Below the pieces are notes generated by a model. The model was not told the DNA's origin and searched no databases. It worked only from the letters and a program-made list of their open reading frames with translations. The position numbers and the translations under genes were made by a program. DNA of 64,000 nucleotides. Source: Theocolax elegans (Eukaryota > Arthropoda > Insecta > Hymenoptera > Cerocephalidae). This document shows positions 38,479-51,138 of this stretch, piece after piece (the first letter of the stretch is position 1; every line of letters begins with the position of its first letter). Location: assembly GCA_026168455.1 (NCBI GenBank), contig CM047425.1, forward strand, positions 99,851,412-99,915,411. The letters are read 5' to 3'.

Positions 38479-41400
38479 TGTGACTAGGGTAAATTAGAAC
38501 GTTTTGCGGGATTATATATCCAATTCGATAATTTATTAACTTTTTTTTCGAGTATTTGGTGAATTCGGCTAATTTGTATGCGTAAGACGAGGATTCATTT
38601 ATCAACTGAATATTTCATTTATATATAGTAGTTTGATAAGTTTTTTTTTAAATCATTCGCTATGAAATGTATTAGAATGCTCTAAGTAGAAATAATCTAT
38701 GGAAAATAGGATCTACCGATCTATTCTCTTTCGTTATTAACGTTAATGTTTATGGTATACTATTTGGAATTAAAGTGTCTTGTCTGCTAGTGTGAAAGCT
38801 AATAGTTCAAGATAATAACCAATTGAACATTATAAAAGCTTACTGTATACATTAATTGCATCTTATGTGTTTATTGTTAATTCTCAAATTTCATTCAAAA
38901 CTAATTAATTTCTCGATTTTTTCAACGTTTTTCCACTATATACATTAAATTTTGGCAAATATAAATTTTTAATGAACCTTAATAATACCATATATGCTAC
39001 ACAAATTTTAGTAGTTCCTTTGTTTCTACGCCATATATCAAGGAGTGTTCACATTATAATTTATAAAAAAAGAACATCTCTCGCTAAGATTAGAAACTAT
39101 AAATTACACCCCAAGGCGCGTTAGAAGGTTTGAAAAGACATATTTTAAAATTCGAAGGCACACAGTCAATATCGCCAAACAGTGAAATTTTAATTATAGG
39201 GGAACCTCATAACCCGATGAAGGAATTGAGCCTGTAATCTCGTAGCTTCGTATTTTTTTTTGTACATATAGATTCGTACGAGCGAATTACCGTTAGATTT
39301 ATATACAACAGATTAAACGTTATAGTTCAAGATATATACACACCAATTTGCATAATTGTGTAAATATACGAAATGTTACGAAACACACAGATCGAATAAC
39401 ACGCCCTTGCCGAACCTGTTAAGACACTCAATTATAATAATTCAACGAGAATTTCTTTCTAAACGTGTACATACGTAAATGTAACCGATTTGTTTTATGT
39501 ACAACATCAATAACTAGTTTAAATTACAAAAGTTAATGCAGAATATGCCTATATATATATTTATATATTTACAACTCCATTAGATCGAATGAGCAAAGTA
39601 AATTTAAAAATAAATCTTGGACGTTTAATGCATTAGATGCGTTTCAAACTTTTGCAGTCACTTTTCTAGAGGTATAAAAGCACTTTATTATAAATGACAA
39701 GCGCGTAACAATGTCTAAAATACTCAAAGAACTCGTTGTGTATCTATCTTTATAGATATATGTAATATTAATGCAAAGTAAATGCTTAAGCAATCGAATA
39801 CAATTTCCATGAGTCAAATAAAGTATAAAAGAGAATCTATATAACACTCAAGTTTACACTCATCAACACAGATAAAAAAAAAAGAAGCGACGCGCTTATA
39901 AAGATTTCACGGAGTTTATACGATCGATCGTCAAGTTCGATCTTGACCGAATCGAAAAAAAAAAGAAGTCCGTCGGTTGTAAAGCGCGGCGCTACTCTGG
40001 GCAGGCGTTGGCCTCTCTCTCCCTCTCTCTCTTTCTCTTGTACAAGTGCCTACTAGTAGAGGCCGAGTTGGCAGCTCCACAAGATGGATCACCGTGCGGC
40101 CCACGAGCGTCATCAAAGCGCGCCAATCCCGTTGCCGCCGTATATCCCGGATGACTATTCGCGTCTTCTCCTTTGCGTATGTATCGCTCTTTTCTTTTAT
40201 ACATGAATTTTATATCATATATATATATATATATACATATAATGTATATGTATATTTATATATATGTATATATTTATCGACGCGAATAGTCGACAAGCTC
40301 GATTTACAAGCGCGAGCCTTTGATTTTGCGGTGGTTGACGATTTGTGCAGAACAAAACACCGGGGCTTCATATTTTCTTTCGGTCTATATAGCGAATTCA
40401 CCATTTTTTATCGATTGCCAGATCCATGATCGTTATCGCGAATTAGTATCCTGGCTACTTTTAAGTTTGTTAGAGTTAATTGATTTATTAGATTTGCCGG
40501 TCCTCGTTTGATTGTGAGTGTGTATATATATGTATATATATTATATGTACACATACATGATTAACGATTTATGTAATTTATTGGTGCCAGTTAAACACAT
40601 TTGATGGATTACTGATTTGCAACGTATGAAAATGTGAGTACTTATACACCTTGATACACGTGTAATTTTTTTTAATGACTATGAAAATATTGTTTTTCGT
40701 TTGTATATACGGGAGAGGGCGCAAGAATAATTATCTTATAAACAAAATTTCCATATTTTAATCAAGTTACACGATAAGCTTAGATGCGATCGCAGTCATT
40801 ACTCAAATGTAGAAGTCGAATCTAATTATATTTGGTGTATGTATACAATTAAATAATATCATTTTATTAATAAAACTTATTAATGTAAAAGTAAGTTATA
40901 CATCATGTTACCAAATTATCGTACATCAGATCGCAATACCTTAATAGAAATTTATGCGTATATCAGTAAGAACGAACGGATAAAAACCCCTCGATGTAGC
41001 TACATCAAAATACTAAATTTCGTGAGAATGCGTGTAAACGATGAGATAGTAGGTAAATTTGTCGTATCGCGATTAGATGCGCTGTAATTTGTAAAATGCA
41101 TATAAGGGAGCCCGTTCAAAAGCGCGCGTTAACCTTTCAAATAACAATCGACATAATGAGAGCATTTCACACCCGATATATTGTTATCACCTCTATGAAA
41201 TCTTCACTCTCTCTCTCTCTAAATATATATACACGTACATTTAGTGTGTCCGTTGATGTATGCGTGTTGTGTGTCCGTCTAAGCGATGGCGCATTAGAAC
41301 CACCCGTGCGTGTGTTCATCGTCGTCATCTGTTCCCGTTCCGTAATGCTCCCTGATTGCTTTAATTGACGGTCGCGCGACGGTGAGCTCGCACATTTGTG

Positions 41401-42938
41401 GAGGTATGCAAATGTAGGTGGTCGTAGTTTTAACAAGATGCTCGCTAACTCGATTGTTAATTCTATAAGTAGCGATTCACGCATTCTCTCTACTATAAAT
41501 ATGTAAGGTTCTATTTTATGCGTTTCTTCACTTGCGTACATATACACACATAGAAAGGTATAGATATATCTGCGGTCTAAATTCGAAAGATTACCGTTCA
41601 AGTCGTAGTGGTGTATACGCGACTTATCTATACTTATAGTAAAGCAGTATAATATGCGTACGTAATTTATATATTTTTACATTATTTTGTTATGAGCCAG
41701 TTATAGCAGAGACAAAAGTCATACTTTTATATGTATATATACCGTTACTATAAAATTTTCCCACTTGCGTACTATTTCAACTCGTAGAATATATTAAGTG
41801 TAATAAATGAAATGAATAATTGATTTACAATTATAATTTACTAAAAAATATCCGAAAATACAAATTTTTTCGGTTTTAATCGTGAAAATCTTGTATAATG
41901 AAAAAAACACACAAAGCACATAAATAATAAGGTTAAGATCGCGATCTTTTAAAGAAACGGTAAGTATACGACTATTTTGATACGCGATTGCAAGGGAGGT
42001 GTCGCGTGCCGTTAAACGACATATGTGGTAGCATTGCAGTATTTACAAGGTCTGCACGGCGCCCGAACCTTCTGCTCCTCTCCACCGCATTTCCGCTGTT
42101 GGCCCTCCGCGTACTTTATACACATGCATACATACATACATACACGTCACGTATACGTACACTCTTCGCATAGTATATACGCATTTGCGCTCTCTTTTTA
42201 CGCAACGAGGATACCATCCATTAAACCGCACGTACGTACACAATTTTATCATGCTCTATCGACGAATGCATACAAGAAGAGCATACGGTTGCAATTGCGA
42301 AAATGTTTATTGCGTTACTTAATTAGCAACGACTGCGTGTGCCGCAATGTTTAACCCCTTACCCGACATACGATGCCACTACTTTCTCTTTTGGTTACAA
42401 GGGTGATATGTATTACGCAATTACGTTTTATTCTTAGTTTTCGAATGAAAATTGATAAATTTTCTTTACGCATCATTTACACGTAGAGGTATAATATAAT
42501 GTATCTCTAAATATTGTTAATAACAATTTGATTTCCTTACAACAAAATGGTTTTAAATACTGTGAACTCCAACAAAATTTAATTATACTTTCGGAGATAA
42601 TAAGTATTTCACAACTAATATATGTTGCCTTCGCAATTTCTTATACCCACATACATATATATAAATAGTCATTAAGTAAATACGATAAGCTTCACGAAGT
42701 AAACCGTTTACTTTGTTCTTTCCATTCAGTCGTCGTTTGTGCACAGTGATAAGCAAAAGTATATAAAAAGCTATACATTTGTCTAGCTAATGAAGAGAAA
42801 CAAACAACTATTCATTAACACTAAAATAGCAGTAGTAAATAAATTAAAATACTGAATAGAGAATATTTTTGGTTGTAACAAGTGAGTTAATATAGTTAAA
42901 AATAATAAATTTTGTGTTTTTTCCTTTAGTAAGTTTAT
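38479..42938. repeat. Large repeat, copy B (4.5 kb)
   Basis: Second copy of 34047-38478. The first roughly 580 bases (to about 39060) differ from copy A by dense one-base insertions and substitutions; the remainder is nearly identical, with scattered differences such as extra bases in A, T, CA or CT runs. Unlike copy A it continues into a GMC gene copy. TATATAAAAAG occurs at 42760-42770 and the donor GTGAGT at 42882, matching the promoter and first exon of the intact gene. Confidence 0.9.
42760..42770 (+). promoter_or_regulatory. TATA box of the frameshifted GMC copy
   Basis: TATATAAAAAG, identical to the element at 46391 and at 38300. It lies about 320 bases before the start codon at 43081. 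A transcript beginning about 30 bases downstream would have a short untranslated exon ending at the GTGAGT donor at 42882, spliced to the acceptor whose exon begins at 43013. Confidence 0.4.
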
Positions 42939-43080
42939 AATGATTGTAAATAACCATTATCTACAATTATAAAAATGAATTAGTACTGTATATATGTATT
43001 GTAATATTTCAGAAATACAATAGTGACAACATAAAATATCGAATTATGCATGCATGGGTGTAAATTATATTTATTATAAA

Positions 43081-45987
43081 ATGGTTTGGACACCGATTAA
43101 TTATTCAGTGATTTGCCCTCTACTGCCCAAATGCTACGGTATGTCAACCAGGTTTTCTAACATTTATGGCATTTATGCAACATAATTTGGGAAATTCGTA
43201 CGATACCTATTTTGCTGATAACGATCGTGAAAATATAAATGATGAAGAGGAATACGATTTTATTATTGTTGGAGCTGGTAGCGCAGGGTGTGTTTTGGCT
43301 AACCGTTTAAGTGAAATTGCTGAGTGGAAGGTAATATTATTTATTATTACTTAGAAGAATATTAAAAATAGAATTTATAAAAAGTAATTTAATGAAATAT
43401 AAAATAAAGTAACGAGCATAAACGAGGTCGAAGCGCGATAATTATGTATTCTCTATAAACAATCTTAATTAAATATTGATCACTCAGATACTGTTATTTC
43501 ATATTGCAAATATCAAATTTTTACACTAACAAAGAAAGAAAATATTTAAAAAATAATTTGTTAAGGCCATTCGTCAAAAACAATTAGTACAATATTATCT
43601 AAAAATGAGTTATCTTTATTAGAAGTTGTAGATATTACAATCAATAATTATAATATTTTGTATTATATTTGCAATGTGCATAAAGTTAACTCTCAATTTT
43701 TTGGTGTACTCAGTGTGTTTAATTCTTGTATGTACAATGAAATTCTAAAATAATACCACTTATTTTACATCAAAATTTTTCTTTCAACGAATTAATTTTG
43801 TTTTGATGTAACCAAATATTCTGTTAAAGTATTACTACTTTTAAATTTTCGTATGCTGACTGTAAAATATTATTCTTGTAATAATATTAGAAATTTCGAA
43901 AATTTATATATGCTAGCTAGTTGTATACTTATCACGATTAAAAATTGTGTCATTCTCGAAGATATATTGAAATTGTTACAATAATAAATGTACATTAGTA
44001 AGTAATTATATTGTCAGAACAAATGTATATAAGCTACTATTAATTATAATAATCAGTCTACAAATATTATTAAATTTTAGACTTCATTTAAAATGCCCCT
44101 TGTTACATGTGTATTGTACCATATTAATTAAATAGTCTACATATAAAGTTATTCTACAGTTATAGCTTATAATTTTAATTGGCTTGTAGATATTATTAAT
44201 TGAAGCAGGAAGTGAAGAACCTTTAATTACCGATGTACCAGGCTTGTTACATTACACATGGGGATCAAATATTGACTGGAGATATTCGACGTCGCCACAA
44301 GAAAATCTTGTAAAGGAAGAAGAAATCGATCTTGTGGTTGGCCACGAGGAAAAGTAATGGGTGGTAGTAGCACAATTAACGCTATGATGTATATTCGTGG
44401 TAATGCAAAAGATTACGATAACTGGGCTGATTTAGGAAATCCAGGTTGGAGTTATAACGATGTTTTACAATATTTCAAAAAGTCTGAAGATAATAGAGAT
44501 CCAACGGTGATATATTTAATCTTTTTAATTAAACTTAATAACGTATATGTTTTCAATGAAGTGTTTAAAATCTTTCAGGTCGTTAATGAGGATCCGTATC
44601 GACATGGTACGGGAGGTTACTTGACAGTAGAAAAATTAGATGATGTCAAGAAATATGCACCTATAATTGAAGGATTTGAAGAATTGAGCCTTAAAAAGAT
44701 TGATCCAAATTCCCGTGATCAAATCGGAGTTTATGAGTTGCAATTTACTTCTATACATGGTGTACGGCAAAGTACAAATGGAGCATTTATCAGACCTATA
44801 CGAGGAAGACGCAATAATCTACACATCAAAACTCATGCACGTGTTACGAAAGTTTTAATCGATCCAAATAGTAAAAGACTGAAGGTATGAATACTATTGT
44901 GAAAAAACACATAAAACTAGAATTGTAAAAGCAAGGAACGAAGTGATTGTTTCGACCGGTACTATTAATTCCGTTCAAGTATTAATGCTTTCTGGAATTG
45001 GACCAGCGGACGAATTAAAAAATTAGGGATCGACGTTTTAAGTGATTTATCAGTAGGCAATAATTTGCAGGATCACGTATTTCACGATGGTTTAATAATC
45101 ACACTAAATGACACTTTGTCAAACGTAAAAATTACCGCGATATAAGAAATGACATTGCTTATTGGGTGAATACGCACGAAGGTCCTTTAGCTACCGTTGG
45201 TCCAATGAGTGTAGGTGCGTTTATTAAAACATCGTACGAACCTGATCCATCCCTTCCTGATATTCAATTTATTTTAAATACGATGCAATACCACAGTTTA
45301 TTAACCTATCCAGAATCTCCAATATTGATTCAAGACAAGCCGCTTCCTTACTATAATTCGTTCAATTTACATGCCGCACTTCTTCAACCTAAAGTCGTGG
45401 TACTATAAGACTGAATGCAACTGATCCTGTATGGAGTCCACCTATTATCGATCCAAAATATTTCCATGTCGCCGAAGATCTGGATGTATTGTTAGAAGGT
45501 ACTTCATTTGGAAGGAAACTGTTTGAAACCAAAGCATTCAAACGTAGAATTACAAAATAGGATCTAAACGTATTGAGCTTGTAAAAAATATAGATTTGAT
45601 ACTAAAGAATACTGGAGCATGCGTAGCAGAATTTTATACTCAAACACTTTTTCATCCGGTGGGCACATGTAAAATGGGACCTCCAAGTGACCCTGATGCA
45701 GTTGTTGATTCAAGATTACGAGTATACGGTATTACAAAATTTAAGAGTAGTAGATGCGTCAATTATGCCGAGAATTCCAAGAGGTAATACCAATGCACCA
45801 CGATCATGATAGCTGAAAAAAGCTAGCGATATGATAAAAGAGATTGGGGTAAAATTAATCCGAAGATACCTGCAGATGATTGTACCTATTTTTTCCCTGG
45901 TATCGCGTCATGTTTCCCTCAATGTCCATCGGAAAAAAAGATGCTTTTAAACAATGTTGTACATATAGGTTACTAACCAATAAATAA
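43081..45987 (+). pseudogene. GMC oxidoreductase, frameshifted copy
   Basis: Same gene as 46711-49624, with identical exon order (43081-43330, 44190-44506, 44579-45987) and the same GT/AG sites, but with many one-base indels. There is an extra C near 43126, a missing A near 44303 and missing A and T near 44875-44888. From 45000 on there are indels roughly every 50-150 bases, including extra A bases in the final A run near 45940. Almost no substitutions accompany them. FAD-binding (GAGSAG), [16 protein letters not shown] and NTNAP regions are all recognisable but in shifting frames, so no full protein can be made as written. A decaying pseudogene would normally show substitutions too. The indel-only pattern concentrated in homopolymers and toward the 3' end points to uncorrected sequencing error in a redundant assembly piece. 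Confidence 0.85.
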
Positions 45988-46081
45988 TACCAATATATCT
46001 TATATTTTTATCACAAAAAATAATTTAAAGTTGTTTCAGTGATATAACATATTTTACTCTGATAGATAACAGATACGTGTA

Positions 46082-46087
46082 AATAAA
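46082..46087 (+). terminator. Polyadenylation signal of the frameshifted GMC copy
   Basis: AATAAA about 95 bases after the stop, equivalent to the signal at 49721 of the intact copy. Confidence 0.35.
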
Positions 46088-46191
46088 TGATTTTCATTTC
46101 AGTTAATTAACACTGTATATTAATATATTGTAAAAATAGTCATAATTATATATAAGTATTAATGTTTTTATGTAAATCTATTTTAAAATAT

Positions 46192-46568
46192 TGTGAACTC
46201 CAACAAAATTTAATTATACTTTCGGAGATAATAAGTATTTCACAACTAATATATGTTGCCTTCGCAATTTCTTATACCCACATACATATATATAAATAGT
46301 CATTAAGTAAATACGATAAGCTTCACGAAGTAAACCGTTTACTTTGTTCTTTCCATTCAGTCGTCGTTTGTGCACAGTGATAAGCAAAAGTATATAAAAA
46401 GCTATACATTTGTCTAGCTAATGAAGAGAAACAAACAACTATTCATTAACACTAAAATAGCAGTAGTAAATAAATTAAAATACTGAATAGAGAATATTTT
46501 TGGTTGTAACAAGTGAGTTAATATAGTTAAAAATAATAAATTTTGTGTTTTTCCTTTAGTAAGTTTAT
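46192..46568. repeat. Third copy of the 378-bp promoter-bearing segment
   Basis: Matches 38101-38478 and the corresponding end of copy B (from about 42561) almost base for base, differing in a T-run length. It starts at TGTGAACTCC, directly after the 3' end of the frameshifted gene copy, and leads into the intact gene. It carries the TATA box at 46391 and the donor at 46513. Confidence 0.93.
46391..46401 (+). promoter_or_regulatory. TATA box of the intact GMC oxidoreductase gene
   Basis: TATATAAAAAG. A start site about 30 bases downstream (around 46420) would give an untranslated first exon of about 90 bases ending at a strong donor, AA|GTGAGT at 46513. A good acceptor (pyrimidine-rich, ending TTTCAG at 46642) opens the exon that carries the start codon, so this first intron would be about 130 nt. 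The predicted exon holds a possible upstream frame of 21 codons from the ATG at 46421, present only if transcription starts before it. Confidence 0.45.
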
Positions 46569-46710
46569 AATGATTGTAAATAACCATTATCTACAATTAT
46601 AAAAATGAATTAGTACTGTATATATGTATTGTAATATTTCAGAAATACAATAGTGACAACATAAAATATCGAATTATGCATGCATGGGTGTAAATTATAT
46701 TTATTATAAA

Positions 46711-49624
46711 ATGGTTTGGACACCGATTAATTATTCAGTGATTTGCCCTCTACTGCCAAATGCTACGGTATGTCAACCAGGTTTTCTAACATTTATGGCA
46801 TTTATGCAACATAATTTGGGAAATTCGTACGATACCTATTTTGCTGATAACGATCGTGAAAATATAAATGATGAAGAGGAATACGATTTTATTATTGTTG
46901 GAGCTGGTAGCGCAGGGTGTGTTTTGGCTAACCGTTTAAGTGAAATTGCTGAGTGGAAGGTAATATTATTTATTATTACTTAGAAGAATATTAAAAATAG
47001 AATTTATAAAAAGTAATTTAATGAAATATAAAATAAAGTAACGAGCATAAACGAGGTCGAAGCGCGATAATTATGTATTCTCTATAAACAATCTTAATTA
47101 AATATTGATCACTCAGATACTGTTATTTCATATTGCAAATATCAAATTTTTACACTAACAAAGAAAGAAAATTATTTAAAAAAATAATTTGTTAAGGCCA
47201 TTCGTCAAAAACAATTAGTACAATATTATCTAAAAATGAGTTATCTTTATTAGAAGTTGTAGATATTATAATCAATAATTATAATATTTTGTATTATATT
47301 TGCAATGTGCATAAAGTTAACTCTCAATTTTTTGGTGTACTCAGTGTGTTTAATTCTTGTATGTACAATGAAATTCTAAAATAATACCACTTATTTTACA
47401 TCAAAATTTTTCTTTCAACGAATTAATTTTGTTTTGATGTAACCAAATATTCTGTTAAAGTATTACTACTTTTAAATTTTCGTATGCTGACTGTAAAATA
47501 TTATTCTTGTAATAATATTAGAAATTTCGAAAATTTATATATGCTAGCTAGTTGTATACTTATCACGATTAAAAATTGTGTCATTCTCGAAGATATATTG
47601 AAATTGTTACAATAATAAATGTACATTAGTAAGTAATTATATTGTCAGAACAAATGTATATAAAGCTACTATTAATTATAATAATCAGTCTACAAATATT
47701 ATTAAATTTTAGACTTCATTTAAAATGCCCCTTGTTACATGTGTATTGTACCATATTAATTAAATAGTCTACATATAAAGTTATTCTACAGTTATAGCTT
47801 ATAATTTTAATTGGCTTGTAGATATTATTAATTGAAGCAGGAAGTGAAGAACCTTTAATTACCGATGTACCAGGCTTGTTACATTACACATGGGGATCAA
47901 ATATTGACTGGAGATATTCGACGTCGCCACAAGAAAAATCTTGTAAAGGAAGAAGAAATCGATCTTGTGGTTGGCCACGAGGAAAAGTAATGGGTGGTAG
48001 TAGCACAATTAACGCTATGATGTATATTCGTGGTAATGCAAAAGATTACGATAACTGGGCTGATTTAGGAAATCCAGGTTGGAGTTATAACGATGTTTTA
48101 CAATATTTCAAAAAGTCTGAAGATAATAGAGATCCAACGGTGATATATTTAATCTTTTTAATTAAACTTAATAACGTATATGTTTTCAATGAAGTGTTTA
48201 AAATCTTTCAGGTCGTTAATGAGGATCCGTATCGACATGGTACGGGAGGTTACTTGACAGTAGAAAAATTAGATGATGTCAAGAAATATGCACCTATAAT
48301 TGAAGGATTTGAAGAATTGAGCCTTAAAAAGATTGATCCAAATTCCCGTGATCAAATCGGAGTTTATGAGTTGCAATTTACTTCTATACATGGTGTACGG
48401 CAAAGTACAAATGGAGCATTTATCAGACCTATACGAGGAAGACGCAATAATCTACACATCAAAACTCATGCACGTGTTACGAAAGTTTTAATCGATCCAA
48501 ATAGTAAAAAGACTGAAGGTATTGAATACTATTGTGAAAAAACACATAAAACTAGAATTGTAAAAGCAAGGAACGAAGTGATTGTTTCGACCGGTACTAT
48601 TAATTCCGTTCAAGTATTAATGCTTTCTGGAATTGGACCAAGCGACGAATTAAAAAAATTAGGAATCGACGTTTTAAGTGATTTATCAGTAGGCAATAAT
48701 TTGCAGGATCACGTATTTCACGATGGTTTAATAATCACACTAAATGACACTTTGTCAAACGTAAAAAATTACCGCGATATAAGAAATGACATTGCTTATT
48801 GGGTGAATACGCACGAAGGTCCTTTAGCTACCGTTGGTCCAATGAGTGTAGGTGCGTTTATTAAAACATCGTACGAACCTGATCCATCCCTTCCTGATAT
48901 TCAATTTATTTTAAATACGATGCAATACCACAGTTTATTAACCTATCCAGAATCTCCAATATTGATTCAAGACAAGCCGCTTCCTTACTATAATTCGTTC
49001 AATTTACATGCCGCACTTCTTCAACCTAAAAGTCGTGGTACTATAAGACTGAATGCAACTGATCCTGTATGGAGTCCACCTATTATCGATCCAAAATATT
49101 TCCATGTCGCCGAAGATCTGGATGTATTGTTAGAAGGTACTTCATTTGGAAGGAAACTGTTTGAAACCAAAGCATTCAAACGTATGAATTACAAAATAGG
49201 ATCTAAACGTATTGGAGCTTGTAAAAAATATAGATTTGATACTAAAGAATACTGGAGATGCGTAGCAGAATTTTATACTCAAACACTTTTTCATCCGGTG
49301 GGCACATGTAAAATGGGACCTCCAAGTGACCCTGATGCAGTTGTTGATTCAAGATTACGAGTATACGGTATTAAAAATTTAAGAGTAGTAGATGCGTCAA
49401 TTATGCCGAGAATTCCAAGAGGTAATACCAATGCACCAACGATCATGATAGCTGAAAAAGCTAGCGATATGATAAAAGAAGATTGGGGTAAAATTAATCC
49501 GAAGATACCTGCAGATGATTGTATACTATTTTTTCCCTGGTATCGCGTCATGTTTCCTCAATGTCCATCGGAAAAAGATGCTTTTAAACAATGTTGTACA
49601 TATAGGTTACTAACCAATAAATAA
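46711..49624 (+). CDS. GMC family FAD oxidoreductase (glucose dehydrogenase-like), three coding exons
   Basis: Coding exons are 46711-46959, 47822-48139 and 48212-49624, all phase 0 with GT/AG introns of 862 and 72 nt, giving 659 residues. The start at 46711 is chosen because MVWTPxN...CQPGFL matches the usual N-terminus of insect members; an in-frame ATG at 46684 would add nine residues. The FAD-binding Rossmann motif GAGSAG is at residues 64-69 and its acidic partner (LLIEAG) begins exon 2. The GMC signature [12 protein letters not shown] is at 136-147, the second signature [16 protein letters not shown] at 317-332, and the active-site HPVGTCKMG at 550-558 with the second catalytic position in NTNAP at 594-598. 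The family uses FAD to oxidise alcohols or sugars; the substrate here cannot be told. The tail after residue 620 has several Cys (CPSEK, CC). No obvious signal peptide is seen. It is the only intact gene in the window. Confidence 0.95.
46960..47821 (+). other. GMC intron 1 (862 nt)
   Basis: Runs from GTAATATT to TTGTAG and splits the FAD-binding fold between its glycine loop and the acidic strand end (EWK | ILLIEAG). It is AT-rich, with no gene inside. The corresponding intron in the other copy (43331-44189) is three bases shorter through A/T-run differences and has very few substitutions. Confidence 0.85.
48140..48211 (+). other. GMC intron 2 (72 nt, in-frame and stop-free)
   Basis: GTGATATA...TCTTTCAG. 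It is 24 codons long with no stop, so the open frame reads through it, adding a hydrophobic stretch ([12 protein letters not shown]...) between EDNRDPT and [13 protein letters not shown]. Family members run from the EDNRDP region directly into the HGTGG region, which supports removal by splicing. Retention would still give a full-length protein with a 24-residue insert. Confidence 0.8.
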
Positions 49625-49720
49625 TACCAATATATCTTATATTTTTATCACAAAAAATAATTTTAAAGTTGTTTCAGTGATATAACAATATTTTACTCTG
49701 ATAGATAACAGATACGTGTA

Positions 49721-49726
49721 AATAAA
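49721..49726 (+). terminator. Polyadenylation signal of the intact GMC gene
   Basis: AATAAA about 97 bases after the stop at 49622-49624. Another AATAAA (49616-49621) abuts the stop codon itself and would be unusually early, so the later one is preferred. Sequence shared with the other copy ends soon after, at about 49838. Confidence 0.4.
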
Positions 49727-51106
49727 TGATTTTTCATTTCAGTTAATTAACACTGTATATTAATATATTGTAAAAATATGTCATAAATTATATATAAGTA
49801 TTATATGTTTTTATGTAAATCTATTTTAAAATATTGGAATGTACATTAAACTTTACATTTAAACATTTGACATGTAGATAAATTACAAGCACTAATTATT
49901 GTTTAAAGGCGTTGACATTTTTTCAGGAAAAACATTAACGAATAATTAATAGCATTTTTATACACAAGTATATTTCATTTTCATATCCATTGCGCAATTT
50001 AAATCATACTAACGGCTATATATACATATATGCACACCTATAGGTATGTGTATTTATACGTATATGAGACCCTATTAGCACGATTTTATTGGTTATCGAG
50101 GGCGTACTTGAGATGAAATCGAAATGCCGACGGCGTGAGATACACAAAGGTTATAGGGGAGGAAAACATTAGTTGGTAGTCTCGATCCGTCATCGATACA
50201 CATGAAAATAGTGTAGCTTATTCAGAGAACTGCGGGATCATTGATACCCAATCATCCGTTCACGAGGTGTTCATTCACAGAAAACATTCAGTGCAGATTT
50301 TCTCACAGTTATCCTAAAATCTCAAAAATCTATTCGATCACGAAATTTTAATGATTTTTATCTATATGAATATTTTACAGGATGTATTTATTACTCACGT
50401 CCGTGTACACGTCTGTGCAAGTGTCGTGCAATTTTGATATATAGTTAAACAAGATAAATGGATAAATGTTTAATTTAACGAAATATTTACGTAAAAAAAA
50501 AAGTTACTTCGTGCATATATGTAAAAGAAACGTTATGAATAATTTAACGTAAATTAATGTACATCAAGCAAGTGACTCGACTAAGCAAGCAGTAGTTGTA
50601 TGAAGAAATTGATGCATCAAACGTAACGATACATCATTCGATTAATTGCTGATTCAGTCTGTGATCCACGATCAATTTTAGTACAGTAACAAGGCTGGTT
50701 AATAAAAAGGATTGCAGACAGATCGTGTAGTTTGCACGAATTGTGTATATATCGGGGTTTCCCATCGTTTATCGTTATACTGTTATTACAAATATACATG
50801 TATATATATATATATATACTTATATATATACATACACATCATACTCACAGAGGAATAAGCCATTAGATTGGCTTGACTAACAAACGGAACTGCCGGCGTC
50901 TATTTGACATCTTAACCAATCTTATTAAAACTGGCAGTCAATGTAATACATGTAAATGATTTAATTAAATTACGACGTGGAAAGCGTCGGGATCCTTTGA
51001 TCGTGATGCCACAGCTTCTTGACTTTCTACACGACAATTAATGGATCTCGGGATCTTGGTGGACATCGATCAACATTATCGAATTGATGATATTTCCCAT
51101 GTATAT

Positions 51107-51138
51107 ACACACACATACACATACACACACACACACAC
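51107..51138. repeat. (CA)n microsatellite
   Basis: CA dinucleotides with two ATA interruptions; the last 16 bases before CGAATAAA are perfect. Confidence 0.92.

Noticed and set aside
43166..45787. Reading the pieces of the first GMC copy as several separate small genes
   Set aside because: All pieces align in order to one intact gene at 46711-49624, with one-base indels between them, so they are fragments of one copy.
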